Positions 24,589 to 36,057 of a stretch of DNA of 64,000 bases are shown one piece after another. Each line of letters begins with the position of its first letter. Position 1 is the stretch's first letter. The notes below the pieces were generated by a model that saw only the letters and a list, made by a program, of their open reading frames with translations, was not told the origin of the DNA and searched no databases. Position numbers and translations under genes: made by a program. The DNA is taken from positions 92,272,030 to 92,336,029 of the forward strand of contig JBCNJP010000023.1 in NCBI GenBank assembly GCA_039602395.1, in the 5' to 3' direction. Source of the DNA: Deinandra increscens subsp. villosa. Its lineage: Eukaryota > Streptophyta > Magnoliopsida > Asterales > Asteraceae.

Positions 24589-26914
24589 TTACTGTGCTTG
24601 CTCTTGATCGGAATAAGGTGATCCCTGAGGCGGTCCAGAGGTTTTTGGATATGCACTCCTTTTGTCTATGGGTCTCGCAAGTTCCACAAATACCACTCTG
24701 CCATCTAGATACTGTGGGACAGTAAATGTTAGTTTCTGAAAACAATGAGCCAAAATCATAAACTTATAAGAAGAAAAACCTTCCGGTCCATGGCTTCTAG
24801 GGCGCTCATTGCATCATCTTGATTCGTATATTGGACGAATGCATACCCTTTTGATTTCCTTGAGGTTTCATCCTTAACAAGCTTAACTAAACACAACTCA
24901 AACAGTCAACACTATACATAGTCAAAATGAATATCAGATAGTACAAAAATTGTTAAAAACCTCATATAAATAGTTAGGGAGGCGCTTGGTTCGCAGAATG
25001 TTTTCATTCTCACTTCCAATTTCATCGGATTCTGTGAACCAAACCGGCTATATATCTGGTTGAAATAGGAAATGCATACCTTCAGCTATCTGGCCAAAAT
25101 TTGAAAATTCTTCCTTCAAACAACTTTCACTGGTTGTATATGATAAATCTATAATTCAAAAATGACCAGTTAGCTCTGAATAAATTAATAAGGGTGTAAA
25201 CCAGCTGAGTCGAGCGCTCAAGCCCGAGCTCGGCTCATTTAAACTTAACAGAGCTCGAGCTCGGCTCGATTTGAGCTTTATTTCTGACTCGCGGAGAATT
25301 ATTTAAGCTCGAGCTCGGCTCATTAATTTTTATTTCTTTATATATTATTATAATTAAATTTATATGTATTTAGAATTATTCTTTTTATATAGAAAATAAT
25401 ACACATTATTTACTTATTTTATCATAATTTTATATATAACTAGTTTTTTATCCCCGTGTGTTACACGGGTTAATTCAAAATTTTGTGATGATGTTAAGTT
25501 TATTTTTTTATTAATTAAAATATGACCAAACTTTTATTTATTATATAGTATAGAATATAGATAGATATAGATAGATGTAACTTAATAAACTATATTATAT
25601 ATTAAATTAAGTAATTAAATAATAGGTTATTAAATAATTTAGAAGACAATAAATAAATAGTGAATATATATATCCAAAATTAGAAGATCCGCTACAATAA
25701 ATAAATAGTGGATATATATATATATATATCCAAAATTAGAAGATCCGCTTGTGAATGTTTATTGGCGGGAAAAATTATTGAGGATGAATGTGGTGGTGCC
25801 ACATGGCAAATTATGGTGCCAAAAACTTTTCTTTTATTATATACTAGGTTAGTAACCCGTGTACTACACGGGCTGAGTAAAATTCTTATAAAACAGTAAA
25901 TGATTATTTAATTAATTAAATAAATTTATTATGTTTGACAAATTGTTGATTACTTTTCTTACAAACACTCAAATTATATAGTAGTTTTATCAAATCTATA
26001 TTAACTTTATCATTTTTTTTAAATAAAAGTTTAATTTGGACAAAATTGGTAATTAGTCTTAATTGGTGATTTACTAAATTTGTAATTGATTGTGAGTTTG
26101 ACATGTGGCGATGCTGATGTGGACCATCTAAAATGAAGACATGTGACAACCATTTTATTGCTTTATTAGTATTAAGATATATATATAGAATAGATAATAA
26201 CTATTTTTTAAAATATATTTAAAAATTAAATAAAAATTATATAAATAAAAGGCTCGTTAAGGTTCGTGAGCCGGCTCGAGCTCACAACGTAAAGCTCGGG
26301 CTCGAGCTCGTTTATATATTCAATAAATTAAATAAAAACTATATAAATAAAAAGTTCGTTAAGGTTCGTGAGCCGGCTCGAGCTCACAACGTAAAGCTCG
26401 GGCTCGAGCTCGTTTAGTAAACGAGCCCAATTTCAATGCTTGAGCTCGGCTCGAGCTCGAACTCGTTAAAGTTCGACTCGTTTCGAGCTATTTATCGATT
26501 CGATCTCGCTCACGAGTGGCTCGGCTCGTTTACTACCCTATGAATAATCAACTTCTGCAAATGATTCTATGAACATTCACCAATTGGTTCCATACACTGA
26601 GCTCAAACCAACGGTAAATTTCCTTGATTTTATCAATTTCTGAAACTACAGAATATCTGATAAACAGTAATTAAATCCAATACAAGCTTTCGAAGAGGAA
26701 TTGGTAAATGTTTGTTACAGATAACATACACATATATATAATTACGATAAAACTACAGAAACTGAAAGTAGAGGGACTTACTTCTAACGATAATTTTGCT
26801 AGCGAGAGGGTATTCGATGAAACAGGCACGTAGCTTTAACGACTGGCGAGTAATTGAGCGATTTGGTAGTGATGTTCTTCCGATTGGGGGTCTAAACCAT
26901 CCAGTTGTTGCCAT
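24589..26914 (-). CDS. single-RRM RNA-binding protein, probably organellar
   Basis: Four exons (26914-26782, 25148-25080, 24886-24780, 24711-24589) join in frame to 143 aa. The first 40 residues (MATTGWFRPPIGRTSLPNRS, then further Arg and Ser) are basic and nearly free of acids, like a mitochondrial or plastid targeting peptide. One RRM follows: RNP2-like KIIVRNLSYTT, RNP1-like KSKGYAFVQY and the last strand LDGRVVFVELARP. A short Gly/Pro/Ser tail ends DQEQAQ. It resembles the small organelle RRM proteins of plants (ORRM6 and glycine-rich RBP types), which act in RNA editing or stability; which subgroup is not clear. Intron 1 is enlarged to 1.6 kb by nested transposons. No defect is seen. Confidence 0.88.
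25440..25843 (-). mobile_element. Helitron-like element, 3' end at 25440
   Basis: On the minus strand the 3' end reads as a hairpin CCCGTGTAACACACGGG followed by GATAAAAAA and CTAG, then T, which is the Helitron terminus pattern. The 5' end is uncertain and may have been displaced by the second Helitron next to it. It has no coding capacity. Confidence 0.6.
25844..26194 (-). mobile_element. 351-bp non-autonomous Helitron
   Basis: On the minus strand it starts TCTATTCTATATATATATC after an A. It ends with the perfect hairpin CCCGTGTAGTACACGGG, TTACTAAC, CTAG, then T, which fits insertion between A and T. It is too short to code for RepHel. Confidence 0.72.
26226..26440. repeat. tandem 105-bp duplication within the MITE
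   Basis: Two direct copies contain TTCGTGAGCCGGCTCGAGCT and CACAACGTAAAGCTCGGGCT, spaced about 105 bp. Confidence 0.85.
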
Positions 26915-27010
26915 TTTCAGTGCAGAAATTGAGAATCGATAACCTAGAAATCACAGAGAATTGAAAGTGATGACAGAATTTGGGGTGAAGTTTTGGGCTT
27001 TGTTTGGTGG
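26915..27010 (-). promoter_or_regulatory. leader/upstream region of the RRM gene, shared with the COX7a-like gene
   Basis: GAGAATCGATAACCTAGAAA at 26930-26949 and TTTGGGGTGAAGTTTTGGGC at 26980-26999 repeat the words found upstream of the COX7a-like gene in the same order and orientation. This is probably the 5' UTR and core promoter. Confidence 0.6.
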
Positions 27011-29299
27011 GCTTGGGATATGTTTTCAGCCCATTATTATCATGATTTTTACCGTGAACCACAAATGTTTCCATGAAAAACTAGTTTTTTTTTCATTTTT
27101 TAAAATTTATTTATTTTTTTACGGCGAAATTGTATTTAACACTAGCGAAACGGTAGGAAGAAAAAATAACGAGACGAAACAAGTAGTAAGAATAAATGAT
27201 GACTTGGATCACAAGTTAGCCAAGTTTAACATTTTTTCACTTGCCCGAGTGATCATTTAATTTAGTTATTAGATAAGTCTGATTAGAAGTTAATACTCGT
27301 TTCAGTTTTTGACAAAAACTACATTAGAGAAATACAGTCATATAATTGATTATCCAACCCAAGATCCCCATTAATCATACTACAATCCTAAATCTAAAAC
27401 TAGACATAGTTTTAGGATCAGTTGACAATTAAGCCATTAACGTTGATTTGTACATAAATTGTCTATATGTCTTTAGGAATGCATAACATATTTAGAGACA
27501 AACATATCAAATGGATGAGGAATACTTAATAACTAGTTATTATATTATGATATGCTTGGTCGTTAGTAAACCCCTTCTTTATTATAAGCTCTTAGAAATG
27601 ATTAGGAGATAAACCTTTAGTTATAGGATCCTTAAGCATATCTTTTTTTTTCTTCATAGAAGGACTTAGTTTCCTCAACTTGTTCTTAAATAACCAATAA
27701 TCTTGTATCGAAAATAATGGAGGTCTGTTCAAACTGTTAGTGTTCAAGATATCGGGATAGCTGACTTTATCACAACGAGTCTTCAAAAGTTATGTATTTG
27801 GTACCTCACTTGAACCACTTGGACTAGCGATCATTGGTATCAAGATAACATATATGATCCTACCTCATTCTTCCTTAATCTCCTCACACTGAATATGAAA
27901 TCGGCTTATACTAAACTCACGTGGTATGTTTAAACAACGAGCTACTTAAAAAAGTTGATGTCACTTAATTTGTAGTTTAGTGGTAAGTGACAATGTTCTA
28001 TTTGGTTTTGATGGTTACTCAAGTTTAAATCTTAAAAGTGATGTATTTAATGAATAATTTAGCCGTTAACAAAAAAAATTAAAAAAGTTTCAATCATTTA
28101 AATGTGCTTGTTTCTTAAATTTCATTTGTGTGCTCCATTTGTTTGTTTCTTTTGAATTGACGTGTGATGGCACAAATAGGATCCATGCTCCTTTCTTCTA
28201 CCCAAATGGAATATAAGAGAAGAAGGAAATTACATAGAATAATATTGTAAATTATAACCTCTATAGTAATAACAACCCCCAATGCACCAACTCATAGGTG
28301 CTGTTTTGCACTAACAAAATCAATGCACAACTAAAACAACAAAAGACAACAGAACCGACCCGTCATGAAGCGCGAACGGGTAGCCATCTAATTAGGCATA
28401 TGTATAATTTAAATCGGTTAGTAATAAAATAACATGAACATATAACAGAACTTTTGACCTATTTAGTTTTTATGTTTCTTGATACGTCTATATCAGAGAA
28501 ATTAAAAATAATAATATTTTTTAATGAAAAATAAACCCTTTATAGACATAGAATGCACTTGTATCACTTTAGAAAAACAAAAGTAGTAGAGTTGTTTGTC
28601 TTGATGTTGGATAATATTTTATTTTTTTAAGTGGTAAGGGTTTAATACCATGACGCTCAAAAATGAAAAACTATACAAGGAAAAACTATATGACACTTTG
28701 ATAAAACAATAATTTACGAGTGACATTAGGCTCCAAAGACAATTCAATGCTTTCCAAACCCGCCCGATCCATGTTGAATACTCGAAAACATTCTCACTTG
28801 CAGCAATCTAGAAAATCCTGCTTCTTGATTTCCCAGTTGTTGTAGTCAAGCCTCTGACTGTTTGATGTGCAGGCGCACAAATTGATGAAGCTTGGGCTGA
28901 AAGACGGTTGAGACAGAAAGTCATGGGGCAAAAAAGGATAGGGTCAGACTAAATATATAAAAAACTTTTGAACGGAACATGTATAAATTTACACTACGGA
29001 GCGAAAAAACGGATGAGCCCAGGCCCGTTCTGGCCCGTGCTAAGCTTCGCCCATGACACAAAGTATCTGTCAATTGAACATGAGTTCAAAAGCACAAAAA
29101 AAAATGAACAAAGTTTATAAGCATTCTAGATTTCTAGTTGTGTTTTCATGAGATTTGATGATTGTATGAGCAACTTGTCGATTTACAATAATGTTCGCAT
29201 GTCACCGAGTGTCGGATACAAAAATAATATATAAATAACGAGCATCAGATACTATATAACATAATTGTAATACCGGATTCACATATCTAGGTCCGGGAA
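27011..29299. other. intergenic region between the RRM and phosphatase genes
   Basis: No gene is recognised. It contains one SINE (27957-28078) and AT-rich sequence of unknown origin. Short open frames lack codon bias and known motifs. Confidence 0.6.
27957..28078 (+). mobile_element. SINE with 11-bp target duplication
   Basis: The 122-bp body is flanked by TTAAAAAAGTT (27946-27956 and 28079-28089). It has A-box-like TAGTTTAGTGGTAAG and B-box-like GTTTAAATCTT, and ends ATGAATAATTTAGCCGTTAA before the A-rich tail. The tail matches the LINE-like fragment at 11343-11470. Confidence 0.82.
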
Positions 29300-32200
29300 C
29301 TAAAAGTCTTCATCATCTTGTGCAAGTCTAGTAATGGGTATTGACCACCTTCCAAGATGTGCCGAGTAATTTACGCATCGAACAACACCTCTCTCAAAAG
29401 GGGCGTCAGGAAAATCAATGACAGTAATGCTACCAGCATCCAGATGAAATGATCCCATCCAATCCTTTGTTAGATTCAGGCAACGTGCTAGTAATCCGAT
29501 GTTAATGATCGGATGACCAACTGTTACAATGACATTCTCTGGTTCAGATTCGTTAGACAGTTCGTCTAATAGTGATTTCCAGGCTGTTCCTGATCGGTCC
29601 CATATTTCGGTTAATAATTCATCTTCGAATTCGTTCATCCACCCAGATCGTAGACTTGATGCGTTAACTGAATCCTGTTAGAGAAATCGAAAATGGAAAG
29701 TAATTATGTTTTCAAGTCACAACTATATTCAGGTTAAAAGACCAAAAAATGAACTAAACAGTTAATAGAATGAAAAATGTATGTTACTTGCCTTTTCTGA
29801 ACGATTAAGAATATCATAAACATCGAGGTCTTTCATCTGCTTCGTTTCCACATATCGTGGCACGCAATCAGCACCAAGACAATCGGCAGCCTCTTGAACC
29901 TTCAAAATTATGAAACTAGACATTTAATGATACAAAAAAACAAACGATTTGATGAACAAGACAAGAAATTTGGGAAGGTGACTTACACGAGCAATTGCAT
30001 TAGCGGTTTCAGTTGGTGCGATTCCAGGGCTGCTAATTATTGATTTCACATTCAAATCAAGAAGCAGTTCTGCTGTTTTTTGTGACTGTTATTTATTAAA
30101 AAAAGCTGTTCAGATTTTAGACTATACCTTCTTGCACATAGTCAGATACTAAAAAAGTAGATAGAGAAATTTGTTTACTTGAATGGTACCAAGCATGTTC
30201 AGTGATTTGTCACCAGCATCAGCCTGTTGATAAGAAGAATTATTAGAGTATATTAGTCATATTTTAACTAGTACCAAATATAAGAGTATCTTATTGTAAA
30301 TATTTGTGATCTTTAGTGTATGTTATAGGACTCTAGTAAGCTGGAGCACTATTCTTTGCAAAAAGATCTTTTGATCTACCTTTTAAGGTTTACTAAGAAT
30401 AGTATCTTCACCGTTTTAAGTGCCACAATGAGAAAACCAAGAGAAAATAGCACGAGGAACTAATAGAAGTAAAAACACCTTTTTATCCATTCTTTAAAAA
30501 CTAAATTTTTTTAATAGAACGAGATAGAAGGTTTATGAACTAATAATACATTTTTGCCACTTTCTTCCCCTTTGATCAGTTTCCTTTTTGATTATTTCTA
30601 CAGTTTACATAGAATACCAATGTACTTTCTCAATTGTCTCAGCTCTCAAATGGGACATTCTACTAACTCTTGTGCCTTATGGTCATTAAAAGATGTACTT
30701 TTTGTCGTATTTCAGTCACGCAGGAACCTTGAACAGGGTAAGCATGTCAACATGCTGAGTGGGCATGGTGACAACTCATTTTCTTGATTATTTGGCATCT
30801 CTTATTATTTAAAAATCTTGTTCCAGAATACCACTCAACATTTTTGGATACCTGCCAGATAATCAAGAAAATGACATATTGCCATTCCAACTCAACATGT
30901 AGACTTGTTACCTGGTTTCCAAGTTACTAGATGACCCAAACATAACAAACAACCATCTTTTAATGATCTTTGTGGTAAAAAAAATACTAGATTGTCCCAT
31001 TTAGGACAACAAATGGGAAAGTAAATTGGTATTCTGTGTAAAAACCCTTTCTTAGTTTGCCCATCAACATAACCAAAATCGACCTATTCAAGAATAAATG
31101 GGTCAAGGCTGCCACATCTGAAACCAATGAACTTGGTCAAACACCAACCCAAAGGAATAGATGGCGATGTAATTGGACAAGTTTACATAATCTCACAGTC
31201 TAGTTTTTTACAAAATGTATGTTTTAGAGGGGAAAGTAGGTTGCTAGATCAATGTTTCTTGATTCTGTTTGCTGTTATTTCAAAAATTAACCTTAAATGT
31301 CTGCAAGCTATAAATAAAAATTTCATAAGAAAAAGAATGGTAAGAGATCAATGTTCAATCAGAGCTACCTGAGAAGTGAGAATTTACCTGAGTTGTCCCA
31401 TGACAGACTAGTACGATCCGTTTACTGGCTTTCCTGCCTGCAGAGCTTCCAGCAGCAATAGGAGAGCTTGGAGTCTGTGCATAATATACTTTTTTCTCTT
31501 TAACTACAATATCATAATAATAGCTGGAAAATTGCAAAATAATGCGAGATTAAGTGATAATAAGCATGTAGCAAAAGCATATAATTTTAATAATAATAAA
31601 AGGAACTGGACAGACGTAAATGATAAACAAATATTTTGTCTATTAAACCATGGATTTTTTCAATTCTAAAACCAACTCGCAAAATATTTACCAATGAGAA
31701 AGCTTTCTATTTTGAATGACTAAATAAGCTATCTTACCTGATTTAATCGGTTAAGACATATATACGGAGATCCACCCTCAGGTCGTGGGACAAAATCTAG
31801 CACACTAACACCACAGTTACTTTGAAGTAAAACCCTGAAGTACTCAGTTCCTAAGCCTGAAGATGAGATGAGCAAAATTCTCAAAAATATATATAAAGAC
31901 GTGTTAACTACAACCTGTTTACTAGAAAAAAGGTCAATTTGGGTTATGTTATAACTCTAACGGGTCAAATGGGCAAAGTTTAAAAGGTAAATTAAAAATG
32001 AAACATGTCAAGCAGGTTATCAAGTTCCCCAAAATATTATTTGAATGTGTTTCAGCATCATGTATTCAATCTATTTACACGTTAATTTATTAAAACATTT
32101 TTGTAATTGTATTAGTTACATTAGTTTTTTTAGAATGGCTAACTCACATACTAAATCTACACAAGTCTCCACCATGAGACTAGAACCCTCAACCAATTTG

Positions 32201-34087
32201 AGAGGAACACCTTTAGTACACTCCTTGATACTGCTAGGCTACAAGCCCTTCGGTATTAGTTACATTGGTTATATGTAAATATTTCAATAAGCAAAAACAT
32301 GTCAAACTGATCAGACCTGTTTCTACATGTAACCCAACCGTCCATTTATCCACCTATAAAAATAAAGTTTATCATCTCATATAATAGATTCATGTCATAC
32401 CACCTCGCACACACAATAGAAAGAAAATTTACCCATTGCTGTAGCAACTAGAGCCTGATTAACAGCATTATGAGCAACAACAAGAACAGAACTGCTGTCA
32501 TGAACTAATATTTTCTTCCAGCAGCTACTAGCACGATCCCATAATTCCCTCACGGGGTAGTGACCATCTATATTAAAATTTGGAGCATCTTTTTGCCATT
32601 GACGAAAAGCCGTACCATACTTTGCTATACCTTCATGCTTTAGGAGACCCTAAAGTACACAAAAAATATTATTATATGACACTAACCTATAGTTTAAGTA
32701 TTAGTGTATTACAATAACTATGACAAATATTGCATCTTCAAAGAATCTCAAAACTAACTTGAAATGAATATAGATCAATCTCCCTCAAGTCGGAATCCGT
32801 AATGATCTCCTCTTTCCGAGAACCCCATATGACTTCAGCAGTTCTGTTAGATCTTTTCAACGGACTGTATCCACTATTATGCTTTAGAATATAAAATTGA
32901 AATGGATCCAAACGAATTAGTTCTAATAACTCCAATCATAGGTTTCCACTAATTACAGTTACAATAAAAAAGTGCTCCCAATTTCATAACCAATCGAGTA
33001 TTAGTTACTTACCATACCAAGCCCTAATTTCATAAATCTATCATTATCTAATCAGGAGTTTGAAATCAGAGAAATCAAAGAGCATAAGCCTGGAGAAGCA
33101 TATATTAAACTAATTATTACTAATAACTTCAATCATAGGGTTTCAACTAATTACAATAGTGCTTCCAATTTCATAACCAGTCCAGTTTACTTACCATACC
33201 AACCCTAATTTCATAAATCTATCATCAACTAATCAGGAATCTGAAATCAAAGAAATCAAAGAGCATAAACCTGGAGAAGCATATATTAAACGAATTATTA
33301 CTAATAACTTCAAGCATAATCATAGAGCTTCAACTAAGTACAGTTCCAATAAAAAAGTGCTTCCCATTTCATAACCAATCGAGTAATACTTACCTTACCT
33401 AGCCCTAATTCCATAAATCTATCATAATCTAATCAGGAATCTGAAATCAGAGAAATCAAACAGCATAAACCTGGAGAAGCATATATCAAACGAATTATTA
33501 CTAATAACTTCAATCATAGGATTTTCACTGATTACGGTTACAATAAAAAAGTGCTTCCAATTTCATAATCAATTAAGTATTAGTTACTTCTCATACCAAG
33601 CCCTAATTTCATAAATCTATCATTATCTAATCATGAATCTGAAATCAGAGAAATCAAAGAGCATAAACCTGGAGAAGCATATATCAAACGAATCGTCAAT
33701 TAGCATTTGACGCGAAGTCTCGGCTTGCGCCTCTCCTTTCTGCGTAAGGATCGAGAAATCGGAGCTCCCTTGGATTCTACCTTCCGCATTCCACGTGCTC
33801 TGTCCGTGCCTCACCAAAACCACTCGTTTTGCAGCCTTCACCGGAGGAAACGACGCTGAACCGCTGAGCGTGGAGCTCAATTTCCGATCATCATCATCCG
33901 CCGCCGATGATGATGATGATGAAGATGAAGATGATGAAGTGTCGAGTTCTTTCAGGCTTGAATAGAACGATCGAAATGTGATGGAACTGGTTGCGATTGG
34001 TTTGTAAGGGCGGGAGAGTAGGATGGGGTTGTTACGGTGGAGGAAGAGGTGGTCGCCGCCGACGAGAGGAAGTCCGGCGGAGAGCAT
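29300..34087 (-). CDS. 2-carboxy-D-arabinitol-1-phosphatase-like, plastid phosphoglycerate-mutase family
   Basis: Nine exons (34087-33669, 32864-32759, 32649-32433, 31856-31738, 31474-31388, 30223-30179, 30085-29987, 29899-29792, 29674-29300) join in frame to 524 aa. A Ser-rich transit-peptide-like N-terminus precedes the first histidine-phosphatase domain with RVVLVRHGQSTWNAEGRIQG (R93, H94) and SVLVVAHNAVNQAL. A second, degenerate domain starts RIVLVCHGTTQ and ends AHLGRWSIPITRLAQ. Order and sequence match the plant protein annotated as probable CA1P phosphatase (Arabidopsis At5g22620 type). That enzyme dephosphorylates a Rubisco inhibitor in the chloroplast. I chose the Met at 34087; an in-frame Met at 34162 would add 25 residues. 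Intron 8 has a GC donor (AAG|GCAAGT). A poly-Ser/Asp stretch in exon 1 is encoded by a trinucleotide repeat. Confidence 0.92.
30600..31045. mobile_element. fold-back MITE in intron 5
   Basis: Arms of about 180-190 bp are inverted copies. ACATAGAATACCAATGTACT on the left pairs with ACACAGAATACCAATTTACT (reverse complement) on the right, and CATTAAAAGATG and TCATTTTCTTGATTA occur in both arms. The centre lies near 30820. The transcript of this intron could fold into a long hairpin. Confidence 0.75.
32123..32253 (-). mobile_element. SINE in intron 3, 13-bp target duplication
   Basis: The perfect repeat TATTAGTTACATT flanks it (32110-32122 and 32254-32266). On the minus strand it has TAGCCTAGCAGTATC near the 5' end (A box-like), GGTTCTAGTCTC (B box-like), and ends in an A run after CCATTCT. 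It does not carry the TAGCCGTTA tail, so it belongs to a second SINE family. Confidence 0.85.
32905..33700 (-). repeat. ~195-bp tandem repeats copying the exon 1/intron 1 boundary
   Basis: About four direct units each contain, on the plus strand, CATAARCCTGGAGAAGCATA (near 33084, 33266, 33465 and 33663), AATTATTACTAATAACTTCA and GCCCTAATTTCATAAATCTA or close variants. The rightmost unit is the true end of exon 1 with its donor. The other three are copies inside intron 1, so the intron contains near-perfect duplicates of the 3' end of exon 1 and its GT. Confidence 0.85.
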
Positions 34088-34162
34088 AGTTTTTTGGCGG
34101 TTAAAAAGTAGTGAGAAGAATCGTATGGTTACCGTTGGTTCTATCGGAGTGATGCCGATCAA

Positions 34163-35038
34163 ATTATTTTCATAGGCTATCCGATTTATTGTTCTCGAAA
34201 ATAAATAAATTATTAAAGTATTTGTTTGTTTTTTCTTAATTCACTTTCTTCAAATAATTCCTTTTTTTTATGTAAAGTTTTTGTTTTATTTTATAAACAT
34301 ATATTTTTCGAACGGCAATCAGTCGACTCGTAAGTTTAACGAGATACTGAAGTGCATACTGTCACCTAATTTCATTGAAGAATTCGTGAACCAAAGCGAA
34401 CTGGGATCACAAACGTACCACGATCCGGTTCAATCGATCCGGAATGGAAATCGCTACCTGGTTAGCGAACCTGTGACTATGAGATAGATACCTCTTGCCA
34501 ACACTATCCTTTTTTTTTTAACATTTAACCAAATATTATTTACATCAGTTGAGTTTATTCTCAGGGAAAAACCATCTCTACAAGCGGTGGGATGGAAAAC
34601 CAGTCAGACTTAAGAATCAAACTCGTGACCTTTCAGTTTCAAGTGTTCCCCTCATCACCAATACCATTTGCGTTAATGAAGGATGGTGCCAACACTGCCT
34701 TTTAAGTCTTAGATTTGTGTTCCCGAATTCACTAATTATTTTTTTGTTATTTACTTAAACATTTGCTAACTAACTTTTTATTATTTAAATTTTTTATTAA
34801 TTTCTAACGACTATATTTTTAACACTGCCTTTTACGTCTTGGATTTGAGTTAATAGCTTCTTTTATAGGTGGGAAAACCCATAGCCCAACCTAGAACTTC
34901 TTTCTTTTTTTACAAGTGAGACTTGAACCCAAGACCTCCCCACCTCAAGCATTTGGGCTGAGGATCATACTCCCCATTTTTTGTTACAAGTGGGATTTGA
35001 ACCCAAGAACTCCCCATATTAATGTCTTTTGGTGCCTT
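34163..35038. other. intergenic, probable SINE relics
   Basis: 34163-34300 should include the promoter of the arabinitol-phosphatase gene. 34555-34700 read on the minus strand has a B-box-like GAGTTTGATTCTTAAG and matches a similar relic at 45270-45380 (GGGAAAAACCATCTC against GGGAAAACTCATCTT). 34860-34990 has two copies of AAGTGRGAYTTGAACCCAAG. No gene is seen. Confidence 0.5.
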
Positions 35039-35713
35039 CAGGGGCGGACCTACGTTGAAGGATAGGGGGTCAAGCGACCCCATCGATTTCGTACTAGTAA
35101 TAGAACGTCTTTAAAGGAAAATCTCACTGACCCCCTTAAATATATATAAATGACCCCAAATAATTAACAATAGTTGGTGTAGCCTAGTGATATTGAGCAT
35201 GTAATTAAGTCGTTGTGTTTCGTTATATTACGACCTTAGTTCGAAACACGTCCTCTACCTTTTATAAACTGGTTTTTTCTTGAGATTTAAAAATAAATAA
35301 ATAAACGTTGGTCACAGGTCTTGAACCCTTGACCTGCCATTCAAGATCACAAATCACAAATCTTAACCACTGGGGTAAGTTACTGAAAACATTTGTTTAT
35401 CAAACTGGAAAATTTTATCAATACCCGTACAGAAATGTTTAAAACGAATTTATTTGCAAAAATAAACAAAACATCCGGCTCCAGCAAGTCTCGAACGAGA
35501 CCTTTTTTTTTTTTTTTTGAAAACCCTAACTTCCTAAATGCTTCTCGCTATGTGTTAAGATGACATGAAATTTAGATATTGATGGGTGTTTGATACTTTG
35601 ATGAGAATTTTAGTAAAAAAAAAACGACCCAAAAAGTTTAAAATAGAAATGATTGAAATCCGAGCACCTAAAAAAAGCGACCCCCGTAAAAAATATTCAT
35701 GGGTCCGCCACTG
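35039..35713. mobile_element. 675-bp hAT-type element, near-perfect 8-bp target duplication
   Basis: The ends are CAGGGGCGGACCTACG and, as reverse complement, CAGTGGCGGACCCATG. It is flanked by GGTGCCTT (35031-35038) and GGTGCCTC (35714-35721). Inside are tRNA-like boxes (TAGCCTAGTGATAT with AGTTCGAAACAC at 35180-35250; on the minus strand CCAGTGGTTAAG with GGTTCAAGACC at 35318-35375), suggesting SINEs inserted in it. No transposase is present. Confidence 0.85.
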
Positions 35714-35837
35714 GGTGCCTCACCTCAACCACTTGGACGGAGGTTCATTGACGATTCATTGTCAATCTATAATCTTATTGTTAGAGCCACTCCCGTTTCA
35801 GGATACAGATTAATATATAACTACTCTCATTTTATGA

Positions 35838-36003
35838 AGAGAAGGTCTAACATGAAAAAGAAGAGTCCGTCAAGTTAGCGAAGGAGTGACTGCCTGATAA
35901 TCAAAACAAGGTGTTACCTCTTTCTATCATCGTGTGTTGACATAAGGCAAGTCATCCTTGGCTACCAAACAAGAGCACTCTTCTCTTCATGTAAGAACCT
36001 ATC
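35838..36003 (-). ncRNA. MIR169: MIR169 precursor, copy a
   Basis: On the minus strand the 5' arm carries TAGCCAAGGATGACTTGCCT (35964-35945), the canonical plant miR169. The 3' arm carries the partner GGCAGTCACTCCTTCGCTAA (35894-35875). The arms extend into a lower stem, TTACATGAAGAGAAGAG with CTCTTCTTTTTCATGTTAG. miR169 guides cleavage of NF-YA transcription-factor mRNAs. The star strand here has TTCGC where the other copies have TTGGC or TTTGC. A TATA-like box lies at 36050-36057, 86 bp upstream of the mature sequence. Confidence 0.92.
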
Positions 36004-36049
36004 TTCTTATTTGTTTTTAACCTGGATTTCCTTTTTAAAAGAAACCATC

Positions 36050-36057
36050 TATTTATA
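36050..36057 (-). promoter_or_regulatory. TATA box of MIR169 copy a
   Basis: TATAAATA on the minus strand, in the same context (CTATAAATAGA) as the other MIR169 copies. Confidence 0.7.

Larger units (their letters stand above)
25191..26540. mobile_element. hAT-like MITE with nested insertions in RRM intron 1
   Basis: The left end, AGGGTGTAAACCAGCTGAGT, and the right end (reverse complement AGGGTAGTAAACGAGCCGAG) are inverted. The element is full of GAGCTCGAGCTCGGCTCG words. Helitron-like elements lie inside it at 25440-26194. The host element itself therefore accounts for the ends of the block and the Helitrons for its middle. The 8-bp target site was not resolved. Confidence 0.7.
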
